Shown in pieces: positions 1 through 9,116 of a stretch of DNA of 64,000 nucleotides. The notes under the pieces were generated by a model, which made no database searches, was not told the DNA's origin, and saw only the letters and a program-made list of their open reading frames with translations. This DNA comes from Burkholderia sp. MS389 (GTDB lineage Bacteria > Pseudomonadota > Gammaproteobacteria > Burkholderiales > Burkholderiaceae). Both the position numbers and the translations under genes were made by a program. The stretch's first letter is position 1; every line of letters starts with the position of its first letter. The DNA is taken from assembly GCF_016899425.1 (NCBI RefSeq), contig NZ_CP045996.1, forward strand, positions 372,001-436,000, written 5' to 3'.

Positions 1-471
1 GTCGCAGATCGGCGTTTCGCCGCCCGCGTCGGCCGGTTGCCGGCAGTAGAACGCGACGAGGCGCGGGAACGCGGGCATGTAGGCCATCTCCTGATGCAGC
101 CCGATCCTGAACGGCGGCGGCATGCGGGTCGATTCATAGACCTGGCCGTCGATCTGCCGGCGCGGGGCGGCGCCGGCCGTATAACCGTTCGCGTGCGCCG
201 GATACAGCGCGCCGAGGCGGCCGAACGCGGCGGTGTCGGGCACCGCGAAGCCGCGCCACAGCAGCGCGCCGCATGCATCGAGCAGCGTGTCGATCGTGTC
301 GAGCCGCGAGCGGTACCACGCGACGAACATCTCCGGCGACGTCGCGAGTTCGGCGCTGCGCGGCGTCACGCACAGCGGCAGCGTCGCGCCGGGCGCGACC
401 GGCGCGCACTGCACGTCGTCGGCGCCGAGCCGCACGGCCGCATGCGCGGCGAGGAAGGCGAGATCGGTCAT
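1..471 (-). CDS. TauD/clavaminate-synthase-like Fe(II)/2-oxoglutarate dioxygenase (3' end cut by window)
   Basis: Partial gene: the first 157 residues are present and the frame runs off base 1. Residues about 125-157 contain LHQEMAYMPAFPR followed by a GGETPICD stretch. This is the iron-binding His-X-Glu region and following turn of the TauD/TfdA superfamily; the Glu in place of Asp is the variant seen in clavaminate synthase and SyrP-type tailoring enzymes. The expected role is an Fe(II)- and 2-oxoglutarate-dependent hydroxylation or desaturation of a carrier-bound or free intermediate. It is the last visible gene of the leftward lipid operon, starting 3 bases after the methyltransferase stop. 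The second His and the Arg of the family lie outside the window, so activity cannot be judged. Confidence 0.8.
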   Translation of the reverse strand, partial: MTDLAFLAAHAAVRLGADDVQCAPVAPGATLPLCVTPRSAELATSPEMFVAWYRSRLDTIDTLLDACGALLWRGFAVPDTAAFGRLGALYPAHANGYTAGAAPRRQIDGQVYESTRMPPPFRIGLHQEMAYMPAFPRLVAFYCRQPADAGGETPICD

Positions 472-474
472 CGC

Positions 475-1137
475 TCAGGCCAGCGCCGGTTTCTTCAGCA
501 GGATTTCGAAGCCCAGCGCGCCGAGCCCCATGCTCGGGCTGTAGATCGACGCAACGGCAGTCAGGCCGGCTTCGGCCACCAGCGCATGCGCTTCGTCGAG
601 CGTGATCTTTTCCTCGACGTGGGTCGGCGGATAGTCGGCGGCCGCGCGCATCTCGGTGAAGCGGTCGAGCAGGTGCTGCGGCGCGTCGCGGCGCATGTCG
701 TGCACGAGCGCGATGCCGCCCGGCTCCAGCACGCGATACATCTCGGTCAGGCTGAGCGCCTTGTCGGGCAGGTGGTGCAGCGTCGCGCGGCCGACCGCCA
801 TCGTCAGCGTGCCGTCGTCGAACGGCAGCGCGAGTGCGTCGCCGACGCGCATCTCGATCGTGTCGGCGAGCCCCAGTTCGCGGATGCGCGGGCGGCCTTC
901 GTCGAGCATCGCCGGATCGAGGTCGATGCCGACGTAGCGCCAGCCGCGCATCGCCGGATCGGTCGCGAGCCGCACCGGCACGACGCCGGTGGCCGTGCCG
1001 ATATCGGCGATCGTGCCGGCCGTCATCCCGCGCGCGAGCTGGCGGATGCGACTGATGAACAGCAGGTCCCACGGTTCGAGCGTTTCGGTGGCGAAGCGAT
1101 CGTAGTCGTTCGCCGGGCGCAGGTTCTTGAGCAGCAT
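475..1137 (-). CDS. class I SAM-dependent methyltransferase
   Basis: A 220-residue protein with the class I methyltransferase order. Motif I is ADIGTATGVVPVRLA near residue 40; the acidic strand-2 end is YVGIDLDPAML; motif II is around VGDALALPFDDGTL; and LHHLPDKALSLTEMYRVLEPGG is the typical post-motif of the Methyltransf_11 group. It should transfer a methyl group from S-adenosylmethionine to a small molecule; the substrate is not readable. The start at 1137 follows the citrate-synthase-like stop by 28 bases; an upstream extension of the frame overlaps that gene and was not used. It belongs to the leftward lipid operon and is probably a tailoring enzyme. Confidence 0.85.
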   Translation of the reverse strand: MLLKNLRPANDYDRFATETLEPWDLLFISRIRQLARGMTAGTIADIGTATGVVPVRLATDPAMRGWRYVGIDLDPAMLDEGRPRIRELGLADTIEMRVGDALALPFDDGTLTMAVGRATLHHLPDKALSLTEMYRVLEPGGIALVHDMRRDAPQHLLDRFTEMRAAADYPPTHVEEKITLDEAHALVAEAGLTAVASIYSPSMGLGALGFEILLKKPALA

Positions 1138-1165
1138 GACGTTCCTTGTGCGAAAGGGTGAGGGT

Positions 1166-2413
1166 TCACAGCCAGCCGACCGGCACGGCGGCCAGCAGCC
1201 GTCGCGCGGTCGCGCTGTTGACGCCGAACGCCGGGCGGCGGCGCCGTTCCACGGCATGCGCGGCCATCGCCGCGATGCGTGCGCCGAGCCCGACGCCGAC
1301 GCCCCATGACGGCGCGGCGACGCCGAGTTCGAGCAGCGTCGCGGCGGTCAGGAAATCGATGTTCGGCCGCAGCGCGCGGCGCGCGTCGGCCTGCGCGCAG
1401 CACGCGTCGAACAGCGTCATGTATCGGCCGTCGAAGCGTGCTTCCGTCAACCGGCCACGTATGTGCGGCGGACGCGGATCGGCGACGAACAGCGGATGGC
1501 CGAAGCCGTACAGCGTACGTTTCGCGTCGACCGCCGCGTCGATCGCCGCGCGCCCGGCCGTATCGAGCGCCGCGGCCCGCGCACCGGCGCCGCCCGGCAC
1601 CGACTGCGCGAGCGCGGCGAGCCACTGCATCGCTTCGAGCGCCGCGCCGACGTGCGACGGCCCGCTCGCGAGAAAGCCGGATGCGACGGCCTGGGTCAGC
1701 GTGACGCCGGTGCCGATCGCGACGCGCGGCGCGAGCACGGTCGGCGTGATGTAGCCGAAGCCCGCGTGCCACGCGACGAGCAGCATGTCCATCGCCGCTT
1801 GCGCCGGTGCGTCGTGGCGCGTCGCGCCGGTCAGCACGAGCATGCGTTGCGCTTGTGTTTGCGCTGCGTCGAGCGCCGTGCTGCCAGCGCCCGCGCCTGC
1901 CGCGAACGGCCGGCCCTCGATCGCCGCATGCAGTAGAAACGGTGCGGCGGCCGCGCATCGCAGCATCGTGTCGAGATCGGCATCGTCCGGCGCCGCGCCA
2001 TGTACGCGTGCGGTCACGTCGTCGAGGCCGCGCAGCAGGCCGGACGCGGCCGCGAACACCGGAGCGACGCCGGCCGCGCCGAGCTCGGCCGCGACCGACT
2101 GCGCGACCGAGCCGGGCGCCAGTGCGTCGGCGAACGCGGCGAGCCGCGCGCCGATCGTCGCCTCGTGCGCGCGATGGTCGGTGCTGCCGGGCGCGACGTC
2201 GAACCACAGATGCGCGAGCGCGCCTTCGAACGTCGTCGCGCCGATCAGCGCGTTCAGGTCGAGATCGCGCACGCGCAGCGCTTCGGGGTCGAGCGTCGCG
2301 CCGTCGATGTCGGTGCCGCGATGGCGCGTCGCCGAGCGGCCGAGCAGGTTGCGCGGCGCATCGTCGGTCGCGGCGATGGTGGCGGAGGTGCCGTAATCGA
2401 GCGTCGTGTCCAT
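1166..2413 (-). CDS. citrate synthase family protein
   Basis: A 415-residue protein of the citrate synthase superfamily. The three catalytic positions of the family can be placed: His254 in GPSHVGA, His306 in LYGFGHPLF and Asp353 in RPNIDFLT. The Gly-rich motif normally reads GPLHGGA, so the first active-site loop is altered. Family knowledge: these enzymes condense an acyl-CoA with a 2-oxo acid such as oxaloacetate. In a cluster of acyl-AMP ligases, ACP and acyl-CoA dehydrogenases the likely reaction is condensation of a non-acetyl acyl thioester (alkylcitrate type) rather than the Krebs-cycle step. This is inference. It begins 1 base after the dehydrogenase stop, so it is probably translationally coupled. 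Confidence 0.8.
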   Translation of the reverse strand: MDTTLDYGTSATIAATDDAPRNLLGRSATRHRGTDIDGATLDPEALRVRDLDLNALIGATTFEGALAHLWFDVAPGSTDHRAHEATIGARLAAFADALAPGSVAQSVAAELGAAGVAPVFAAASGLLRGLDDVTARVHGAAPDDADLDTMLRCAAAAPFLLHAAIEGRPFAAGAGAGSTALDAAQTQAQRMLVLTGATRHDAPAQAAMDMLLVAWHAGFGYITPTVLAPRVAIGTGVTLTQAVASGFLASGPSHVGAALEAMQWLAALAQSVPGGAGARAAALDTAGRAAIDAAVDAKRTLYGFGHPLFVADPRPPHIRGRLTEARFDGRYMTLFDACCAQADARRALRPNIDFLTAATLLELGVAAPSWGVGVGLGARIAAMAAHAVERRRRPAFGVNSATARRLLAAVPVGWL

Positions 2414-2414
2414 G

Positions 2415-4268
2415 TCATTCCACCGCGGCGAGTTCGTCGCTGCTGACGCTGATCGCCGCGTGCGCCATCGCGGCGATCACGGCCGCATGCTGGTCGACGA
2501 CGGGCACCACGTTCGCGAAGTAGTAGCGCGCGCTTTTCAGCTTGCCGCGATAGAACGCGAGTTCGGCCGGCGCGTCGGCCGTTTCCGGCGCATCGAGCCG
2601 GCGCGCGGCGATCGTCGCGGATTCGAGCAGCACCCATGCCGACGTGACCACGCCGAACATCTCCAGAAAGCGCGTGTAGAACTGGCTGCTGCGATGCGTA
2701 TGGCCGTCCTGCACGTCGCGCGCGATGTCGTCGAGCGCGGCGGCGATGCGGTCGGCGCCCGCGCGCAGCGCATCGAACAGCGGCCGCAATTCCACATGCG
2801 TGCCGGGTTGATGCTGCTGCGCGAGGAACGCGTCGAGTTCGTCGCGGTAGTACTGGATCAGCCGCGAATGGCGACCGAAGCCGAGCTTGTCGCGCACGAG
2901 ATCCTGCGCCTGGATGTAGTTCGTGCCTTCCCAGATCGACAGGATCTTCACGTCGCGCGCGTTCTGCTCGACCGGGCTCGCATCGGTATAGCCGAGCCCG
3001 CCGTGCACCTGGATCGCCGTTTCGCAGATCCGCCACGCCTGATCGGAGATGAACGCCTTGCAGATCGGCGTCAGCAGCAGTTGCAGCTTGCGATGACGCT
3101 CGATCTCGGCCGGGTCGGCGTCCGGCGTCGCCTCGAGCATCGCCGCGCGCGTCGCGGTCGCCGCGAGCTTGCCGAGCAGGCCGCGGCAGCCGTCGACGCG
3201 GCTTTTCATGTCGACCAGCATGCGCTGCACGTCCGCGTGCTCGACGATCGCGACGCGTGCCGCGTTCGTGTTCGACGCGCGCTCGATCGGCCGGCCCTGC
3301 AGCCGGCGGCCCGCATACTCGACCGCGTGCAGGTACGCGCTCGACGCGACGCCGACGCCGAACATCCCGGTGCTCATCCGCGCCTGGTTCATCAGCGGCA
3401 TCAGCTGCAGCAGGCCGACGTTGCGGCGGCCGCCGAGCAGCCAGCCTTTCGTCGTGCCGTTCGAGCCGAACACGAGATGGGTGTTCGCGCAGCCCTTCAG
3501 CCCCATCTTGCGCGGCAGGCCGATGCAGTCGACGTGGTTCGGCTGCAGCTCGCCGGTCGTTTCGTCGGGCCAGAAGCGCGGCACGACGAGGCACGACAGC
3601 GAGAACGAATCCGGCGATGCGGTGTCGACGCGCCCGAGCACGAAGTACAGCGTGTTTTCCGTCAGCTCGTGCATGCCGGCCGAGATATAGACCTTCTCGC
3701 CGTCGATCGCGTAGATGTCGCGTTCGAGCGGCGTCGCGCGCAGCGCGACCGCGGTCAGGTCGGTGCCGGCCTGCGGTTCGGTCGCGCAGAAGCACGCATC
3801 CCAGCGGTATGCTTCGAGCGGCGCGATCAGCGCCTTCTGGTGCGGCGTGCCGTGCATCTGCAGCAGCTTGACCGCGGGGCGCGTGAAGCCGCCGTACGTC
3901 ATGAACGACGGATTCGCGCCCATGAACATCTCGTAGATCATCTGCGTGACGATCGGCGGCAGCCCGTGCGCGGTGCCGAACAGCGTGTTCGACCACTCGT
4001 CGCGAAAGCGCGCCCACAACGCGTGGAAATGCGAAGGAATCCGTACCTGGCCGTCGTCGAGCAGCGTGCAGCCCTCGACGTCCGCCTGCTGGTAGCTGCG
4101 GCCGAGGTCGAGCGCGAAATCGCGTGCGCGTTCGAGGAGCGCATCGATCGACGCGCGATCGTGCGTGCCGTACAGGCCGTGTTCCGACAGGAACCGCTTG
4201 TCGGCCTCGAACAGTTCCCACAGAAAGAAGCGCAGCTCGCGCAGGCTGACCTTGTAGGCGCTCATCAT
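2415..4268 (-). CDS. acyl-CoA dehydrogenase, large (about 600 residue) class
   Basis: A 617-residue flavoenzyme of the long acyl-CoA dehydrogenase class (DmdC/FadE5-like length). FACATEPQAGTDL-type residues near 150-165 (here CFCATEPQAGTDLTAV) form the FAD/substrate loop. IQVHGGLGYTDASPVEQNARD precedes ILSIWEGTNYIQ, whose Glu447 sits at the usual catalytic base position. About 150 further residues follow as the C-terminal helical domain of this class. It should introduce an alpha,beta double bond in an acyl-CoA or acyl-carrier thioester. The ATG at 4268 overlaps the upstream stop as ATGA; a second ATG follows directly at 4265. All expected core motifs are intact. Confidence 0.88.
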   Translation of the reverse strand: MMSAYKVSLRELRFFLWELFEADKRFLSEHGLYGTHDRASIDALLERARDFALDLGRSYQQADVEGCTLLDDGQVRIPSHFHALWARFRDEWSNTLFGTAHGLPPIVTQMIYEMFMGANPSFMTYGGFTRPAVKLLQMHGTPHQKALIAPLEAYRWDACFCATEPQAGTDLTAVALRATPLERDIYAIDGEKVYISAGMHELTENTLYFVLGRVDTASPDSFSLSCLVVPRFWPDETTGELQPNHVDCIGLPRKMGLKGCANTHLVFGSNGTTKGWLLGGRRNVGLLQLMPLMNQARMSTGMFGVGVASSAYLHAVEYAGRRLQGRPIERASNTNAARVAIVEHADVQRMLVDMKSRVDGCRGLLGKLAATATRAAMLEATPDADPAEIERHRKLQLLLTPICKAFISDQAWRICETAIQVHGGLGYTDASPVEQNARDVKILSIWEGTNYIQAQDLVRDKLGFGRHSRLIQYYRDELDAFLAQQHQPGTHVELRPLFDALRAGADRIAAALDDIARDVQDGHTHRSSQFYTRFLEMFGVVTSAWVLLESATIAARRLDAPETADAPAELAFYRGKLKSARYYFANVVPVVDQHAAVIAAMAHAAISVSSDELAAVE

Positions 4269-5359
4269 GCGTCTCCTTCGATATCGAGTGCGGCGTCGAG
4301 CCCGCCGGCCAGGTCGACGACGGCTGCTGCCGCCGCGCCATGCAGCGCTGCATCCCATACGAGCACCGTGCGGCGTTCGCCTTCGTCGAGCGCGCCCGCG
4401 AGCCGGATCAGCGCGGCGGCCGATTCGGCCGACGACAGATGGCCCGACCCGTCGTGCTGGATGCGCGCGGGGACCGGAATCGACGCGGCGTCAGCCACGC
4501 GCGCCGCGAAGCCGGGATCGAAGCCGGGCGGCACGCACCAGTCGATCTGGTTCGCACGCAGGTTGGCCTGGTCGAGCGCGCGGCGGATCGCGCGCGCGGC
4601 GACCGGCGCGAGCGTGTCGCGCAGCGTGGCCGGCGCATCGGCCCACGGATCGGCGATCGACGGCCCGAATTCGAGCGCGACGGACCGCACGCCGCCCCAC
4701 GCGGCCGGCTCGGGCGACGGGCCTGCGCGCGACACGAGCAGCGCGGCGGCCGCGTCGCCGTAGCCGACCAGGTCGCCGAACTGGCGGAAGAACGGGTAGA
4801 GCCACTTGTCGCTGAGGATCACGAGCGCCTGGTCGCCTTCGTCGCGCAGCAGCCCGTCGAGCAGCATCAGCGCCGAATACCAGCCGAGCGTGCCGTTCTG
4901 GCCGAGCGCGAACGGCGTCACGCGCTGCAGCCCGAGTTCGTACTGCATGCGGCCGACGACCGAGTCGCCGATGCCTTCGTTGAGCGCGCAACTGGCGACG
5001 ATCACATGCGTCGTGCGGGCCAGCGCGCCGGAGCCGAGCTGGTCGCGCAGGTCGAGCGCGGCATCGGCGGCGAGATCGGCGAGGCTGCGCCCGGGCGGCG
5101 CGACGCGCAGCGCGGGCCGGCCGCCCGGCGCGAGACGCGTGCCTTCGTCGGGCGTCAGCGCGCCCAGGCCGCGCGGCCGCGCAAAGCGCGCCTGCGGCAG
5201 CAGCAGGTGCCGGTAGCCGGGATGGCGCTCCTGCGCCTGGATCGCACTGAACACGACGGCGGGCGGCAGCACCACGACGCCGCCGGACAGCGCGAGCATG
5301 CCGGGCGCGGCGACGCGCGGCGCGCCGACACAGGTTTCATCGAGCGTCGACAGGGTCAT
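4265..5359 (-). CDS. ketosynthase III-like protein lacking the catalytic triad
   Basis: A 364-residue thiolase-fold protein recognisable from VIVASCALNEGIGDSVVGR, the FGDLVGYGDAAAALLVSR segment (the usual FGDGAAA loop) and a C-terminal DGSGHLSSAESAAAL segment. The nucleophile position reads GQNGTLGWYSAL, so the Cys expected in the AACAG-type motif is Asn155-Gly156. The His position reads CVPPGFD rather than VPHQAN, and the Asn position reads SGH rather than GNT. The protein therefore looks incapable of standard Cys-His-Asn Claisen condensation. It may be a structural partner, an acyl-transfer chaperone or an enzyme with different chemistry. ATGA overlaps couple it to the genes on both sides, so it is probably still translated and useful. 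Confidence 0.75.
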   Translation of the reverse strand: MTLSTLDETCVGAPRVAAPGMLALSGGVVVLPPAVVFSAIQAQERHPGYRHLLLPQARFARPRGLGALTPDEGTRLAPGGRPALRVAPPGRSLADLAADAALDLRDQLGSGALARTTHVIVASCALNEGIGDSVVGRMQYELGLQRVTPFALGQNGTLGWYSALMLLDGLLRDEGDQALVILSDKWLYPFFRQFGDLVGYGDAAAALLVSRAGPSPEPAAWGGVRSVALEFGPSIADPWADAPATLRDTLAPVAARAIRRALDQANLRANQIDWCVPPGFDPGFAARVADAASIPVPARIQHDGSGHLSSAESAAALIRLAGALDEGERRTVLVWDAALHGAAAAAVVDLAGGLDAALDIEGDA

Positions 5360-6947
5360 GCGGCGGTCTCCTCGAGGTTCGGGCGCGCGAACGCGTCGCG
5401 ATACTGCGCTTTCAGCGCCGGTCGGTCGATCTTGCCGTTCGGGTTGCGCGGCAACGCGGGCAGCGGCTCGACGACGAGCGGGTTCATGTAGGTGGGCAGC
5501 GCGTCGCGGCATGCGCGGGCGATGTCGGCGCGGCACGCGTCGGCGTCGAGCGTCGACACGACGCACGCGGCGATCGCCTCGCCGAGCGCCGGGTGCGGGA
5601 CGCCGAATACGGCAGCCTCGCGGATGTGCGGCAGCGCGAACAGCACGTCCTCGACCTCGGTCGGGCTCACGCGATAGCCGGACGTCTTGATCATGTCGTC
5701 GCCGCGCGCGACGAAGTACAGGTAGCCGTCCGCGTCGCGCCGCACGATGTCGCCGGACCACACGGCGACGTCCGGGCGCGGGATTTCGCCGTGGCGGCGC
5801 GGCAGCGGCCGAAAGCGCTGCGCGGTCAGCTCCGGCCGGTTCCAGTAGCCGAGCGTGTGACGAACGCGCCGCGATGCACGAGTTCGCCGGGCTCGTCGGC
5901 CGCGCATTCGCTGCCGTCCGCGCGCAGCACGAGGATCTCCGCGTTCGGCACGGCCTTGCCGATCGACGTCGGGCGCAGCGCCGCGTCCGCGGGCGGCAGG
6001 TAGGTCGAGCGGAACGCTTCGGTCAGCCCGTACATCAGGTACGGCGACGCCTGCGTGAACAGCGCTTGCAGGCGATGCAGCAGCGGCGTCGCGAGATGGC
6101 CGCCGGTGTTCGCGAAGCGGCGGACCCGCGTGCGTGTGCTGTCGCTCCAGCCGGCCGACGTCAGCTGCATCCACAGCGGCGGCACGCCGGTGATCGACGT
6201 GACGCCGAACGCTTCGCAATGGCGCGGCACTTCGGCCGGCTGCAGGAAGTCGAGCGGCGTATAGCACGCGCCGGACGCGAGCGCGGTCGTCAGCTGGCTC
6301 AGGCCCGCGTCGAAGCTGAGCGGCAGCACGCCGAGCACGACGTCGTCTTCGGCGAGCTGCTGGTACGCGGCGACGCTGAACGCGCCCGATACCAGGTTGC
6401 GATGCGACACGACGACGCCTTTCGGCTTGCCGGTCGAGCCCGACGTGTAGAGCAGCGCGGCCGGATCGTCGTCGACCGGGCGGCCGAAGGGGGGCGCTGC
6501 CGATGCCGACGCCGGCGCGTCGGTGTCGGCCGCTTCGATCGCATCGGCCAATTCCTCGATCAGCAGCGTGCGTTCGCCGACGAGCGCGGCGAGTGTTGGC
6601 AGGCGCTTGAGCCGCTGCGCGCCGGTCACGAACAGCGCGGCGCCGCTGTCGGCGACGATGTGTTCGATCTGCGCTTCCTTCAACTGCGGATTGACCGGCA
6701 CGAAGATCGCGCCGAGTGCGTTGGCCGCGAGCATCGCGACCACGGTTTCGATGCGCTTCGGCGCGTAGATCGCGACGCGTTCGCCGGGTCGCACGCCGCG
6801 CGAGGCGAGCGCGGCGGCGGCGCGCCGAACCGCGCGCGCGAGCTGGTCGTAAGTCAGGGTGCCGCCGCCGTCGGCATACGCCGGACGATGCGGCCAGCGC
6901 TCGGCGCCGTGTTCGAGCAGGTCGGCGATGCTGATCAATGCGTTCAT
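5356..6947 (-). pseudogene. AMP-forming acyl-CoA/acyl-ACP synthetase, frameshifted
   Basis: Two overlapping frames together give one ANL-superfamily ligase. The first part (from ATG 6947) carries TSGSTGKPKG, YGLTE and ends GELVHRGAFVT before running into a premature stop. The second part resumes at LGYWNRPELTAQRF and carries GDIVRRDADGYLYFVARGDDMIKTSGYR and the C-terminal NPNGKIDRPAL with the catalytic Lys. The break lies at the GTGTG at 5855-5859. Deleting two bases (one GT unit) restores a continuous 529-residue enzyme with a perfect family junction. Intact, it would adenylate a carboxylic acid for thioester formation. Either a natural loss-of-function change or a sequencing error; the rest of the gene shows no decay. 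It overlaps the downstream gene by ATGA. Confidence 0.8.
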
Positions 6948-6963
6948 GATCGGCTCCTCGGGT

Positions 6964-8136
6964 TCAGGCCGGCCGCACGTACACGTGCGCGGCTTCGTGG
7001 GACAGGAAATGCGCCATCGAGTACGTGCGGTGATACGCGCCGCAGCGTTCGAACACCGCGATGTCGCCGACCTGGGGCGGCGCGCCCGTGTCGTCGCGGC
7101 CGATCACGTCCGCGCGGCTGCAGGTGCTGCCGACGTAGAGCGTCGGCACGCCACGGGGCGGCGGCGCGGGCGTGCGGCGCACGAGCGACGGCGCGGCCAG
7201 GCGGCGCATCATCGTTTCGGTCTGCGCGAGCAGGAACGCATGCGACAGCCCGCCGTCGCAGACCGCGATCGTGCGGTCCTGCCACGTCTTGACCGCGACG
7301 ACGCGCGTCGCGAACACGCCCGCATCCGCGAAGATCGCGCGGCCCGATTCGTGGGCGAGCGAATACTGGCCGGCGAGCGGCGCGAGCGCGGCGGCATAGC
7401 GTTCGAACGCGGCATCGCCCGGATGATCGTCGGCGAAACCGCCGCCGAGGCTCAGCGACGCGAGCGGCGCACCGTTGGCCGGTGCGAGATCGCGCGCCAG
7501 CGCCGCGAGCCGTTCGGGCAACACGAGCGTGTCCGGCTGCGTCGGGTCCTGGCGGATGAACGAATGCGGGCCGGAGAACACATGCAGCCCGGCGACGGGC
7601 AAGCCGGCGGCCACGAGCGTGCGCACCGCGTCGTGCGCCTCGTTCGGCGTCATCCCGAAGTGGTCGTGCCACAGCGCCCGTGCGTGTTCACCCGCCAGCG
7701 CGCCGGCGTTCACGCGCAGCAGCACGGCGCCCGGCGTGCTGCCGCCGGCCGCCGCTTCGCGGGCGAGCGGCACGAAGCGCGCGACCGCGTCCGGGTTGTC
7801 GAGCACGAAATGGCAGCGCGACGCGAGCCCCGCGCGCATGAACATCTCGTCCATCGACGGATTGTTCAGGTAGCGCGGCGTCTTGATCCGGCCGATCACC
7901 GCGTCGAGTTCGCCGCGGCTCGCGAGTTCGACGCCGTCCTCGTACGCATGCGCGCAACGCGCGAGCATGTCCTGGTTCGGATTCGCCTTCAGCGACACGA
8001 TCAGCCGCGTGCCGAGCCGCGCCTTCAGCGACCGGTAGCGGGCGATCGCGATCTCGGGCTCGTACACGTAGCACGGCGTGCGCAGATCGGCGATCCACGC
8101 CTGATCGGCGGCGGGAAGCGGGCGCTCAGGCGTCAT
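6964..8136 (-). CDS. fold-type III PLP-dependent decarboxylase (LysA/BtrK-like)
   Basis: A 390-residue alanine-racemase-fold decarboxylase. Lys50 in LIVSLKANPNQ is the Schiff-base lysine. GLHVFSGPHS corresponds to the HVGS phosphate/substrate segment, SLGGGFADD is the Gly-rich PLP phosphate loop, and GSTCSRADVI with Cys339 matches the conserved GPxCESxD motif that supplies the catalytic Cys across the dimer. Family members decarboxylate diaminopimelate, ornithine or, in the BtrK/MccE branch, amino acids held on a carrier protein. With an ACP and AMP-ligases in the same operon, decarboxylation of a carrier-bound amino acid is attractive but unproven. It overlaps the upstream ketosynthase by 11 bases. 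Confidence 0.85.
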   Translation of the reverse strand: MTPERPLPAADQAWIADLRTPCYVYEPEIAIARYRSLKARLGTRLIVSLKANPNQDMLARCAHAYEDGVELASRGELDAVIGRIKTPRYLNNPSMDEMFMRAGLASRCHFVLDNPDAVARFVPLAREAAAGGSTPGAVLLRVNAGALAGEHARALWHDHFGMTPNEAHDAVRTLVAAGLPVAGLHVFSGPHSFIRQDPTQPDTLVLPERLAALARDLAPANGAPLASLSLGGGFADDHPGDAAFERYAAALAPLAGQYSLAHESGRAIFADAGVFATRVVAVKTWQDRTIAVCDGGLSHAFLLAQTETMMRRLAAPSLVRRTPAPPPRGVPTLYVGSTCSRADVIGRDDTGAPPQVGDIAVFERCGAYHRTYSMAHFLSHEAAHVYVRPA

Positions 8137-9115
8137 GGCGGCTCACCGGATGGAGCGTGGCGGCCGCATACGCGCCGCAGTTCGACTGCATCACGCCGAG
8201 CACGCGCCGGCCGTGCGCGACCGCATCGAGCCCGACGTCGGCCAGGTTGATCGGGAAATCCGAACAGCACGCGTGGCCGCGCGCATGGATGTTGTCCGCA
8301 TAGAGCCGCTCGGCCGGCACGCGCATCGCGCGGCACAGCGCGCTCCAGCCGGGCAGGTCGGCGTTGTGCGGCAGCACGAGGTCGTATGCGTCGAGCGCAT
8401 GCGGTTCGAGCGCGACGGCCGCGTCGATCGCACGACGCGTGTACGGCCACTCCATCATGATCAGGTCGGCCTCGTTCGCGGCGACCGTGTCAGACCCGCG
8501 ATGCCATTTCGCATGCGTTTCGATCGCAATGCCGCCGAGCCGGTTCTTCGTGCTGTTGCGCGCGATCAGCATCGCGGCCGCGCCGTCGCACTGCACGCCC
8601 GTCATCTGCCGCATCCGGTAATCCTCGCCGTATACGCGGTCGGACGACACGACGAGCGCCGCGTCGATCTGCGGATGGCGGCGCATCAGCGCGCGCACGG
8701 TTTCGATGCCGGCCGCGACCGATACGCAGTTCAGTTGCGCGACGGAGCCGAGCCACAGCGGCTCGATGCCGAAGCGCGCGGCCACTTCGTGCGGCAGGCT
8801 GCGCGGCGCGGGCGGCACGCTGAACTGCTGCGTGTGCACATGCACGATCGCGCCGACGTCGGACGGAGGCACGCGCGCGGTATCGAGCAGCCGGCCGACC
8901 GCCGCGATCGCGAGATCGGTCTCGCTCGTGTCGAGCGCCATGTGGAAATAGCGGCTGCCCGACTGCGCGATCGCGGCCGCCCGCTGGGCTGGATAGTCGC
9001 GTTCGGCGGCCCAGGCTTCGATATCGACGGGCGGGCCCGGCAGCTCGTAGGCCACCGCGTCGATGCCGATCCAGAAGCCGGCGTCGCGGGATGCGGGGGA
9101 GGAGGGCATCGTCAT
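8126..9115 (-). CDS. 3-oxoacyl-ACP synthase III family protein with Cys-His-His residues
   Basis: A 329-residue FabH-like condensing enzyme. Cys130 in AQLNCVSVAAG occupies the nucleophile position and His250 in LPHNAD matches the PHQAN motif. The position normally held by Asn in GNTSAAS reads ARGHACCSDFP, giving His281. Spacing (130/250/281) parallels FabH (112/244/274). A Cys-His-His set is the arrangement of elongating ketosynthases, so chemistry may still be Claisen condensation or acyl transfer. The protein probably forms a carbon-carbon or ester bond on the operon's acyl intermediate. It lies 1 base downstream of the diiron oxygenase and overlaps the PLP decarboxylase by 11 bases. Confidence 0.82.
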   Translation of the reverse strand: MTMPSSPASRDAGFWIGIDAVAYELPGPPVDIEAWAAERDYPAQRAAAIAQSGSRYFHMALDTSETDLAIAAVGRLLDTARVPPSDVGAIVHVHTQQFSVPPAPRSLPHEVAARFGIEPLWLGSVAQLNCVSVAAGIETVRALMRRHPQIDAALVVSSDRVYGEDYRMRQMTGVQCDGAAAMLIARNSTKNRLGGIAIETHAKWHRGSDTVAANEADLIMMEWPYTRRAIDAAVALEPHALDAYDLVLPHNADLPGWSALCRAMRVPAERLYADNIHARGHACCSDFPINLADVGLDAVAHGRRVLGVMQSNCGAYAAATLHPVSRHDA

Positions 9116-9116
9116 G

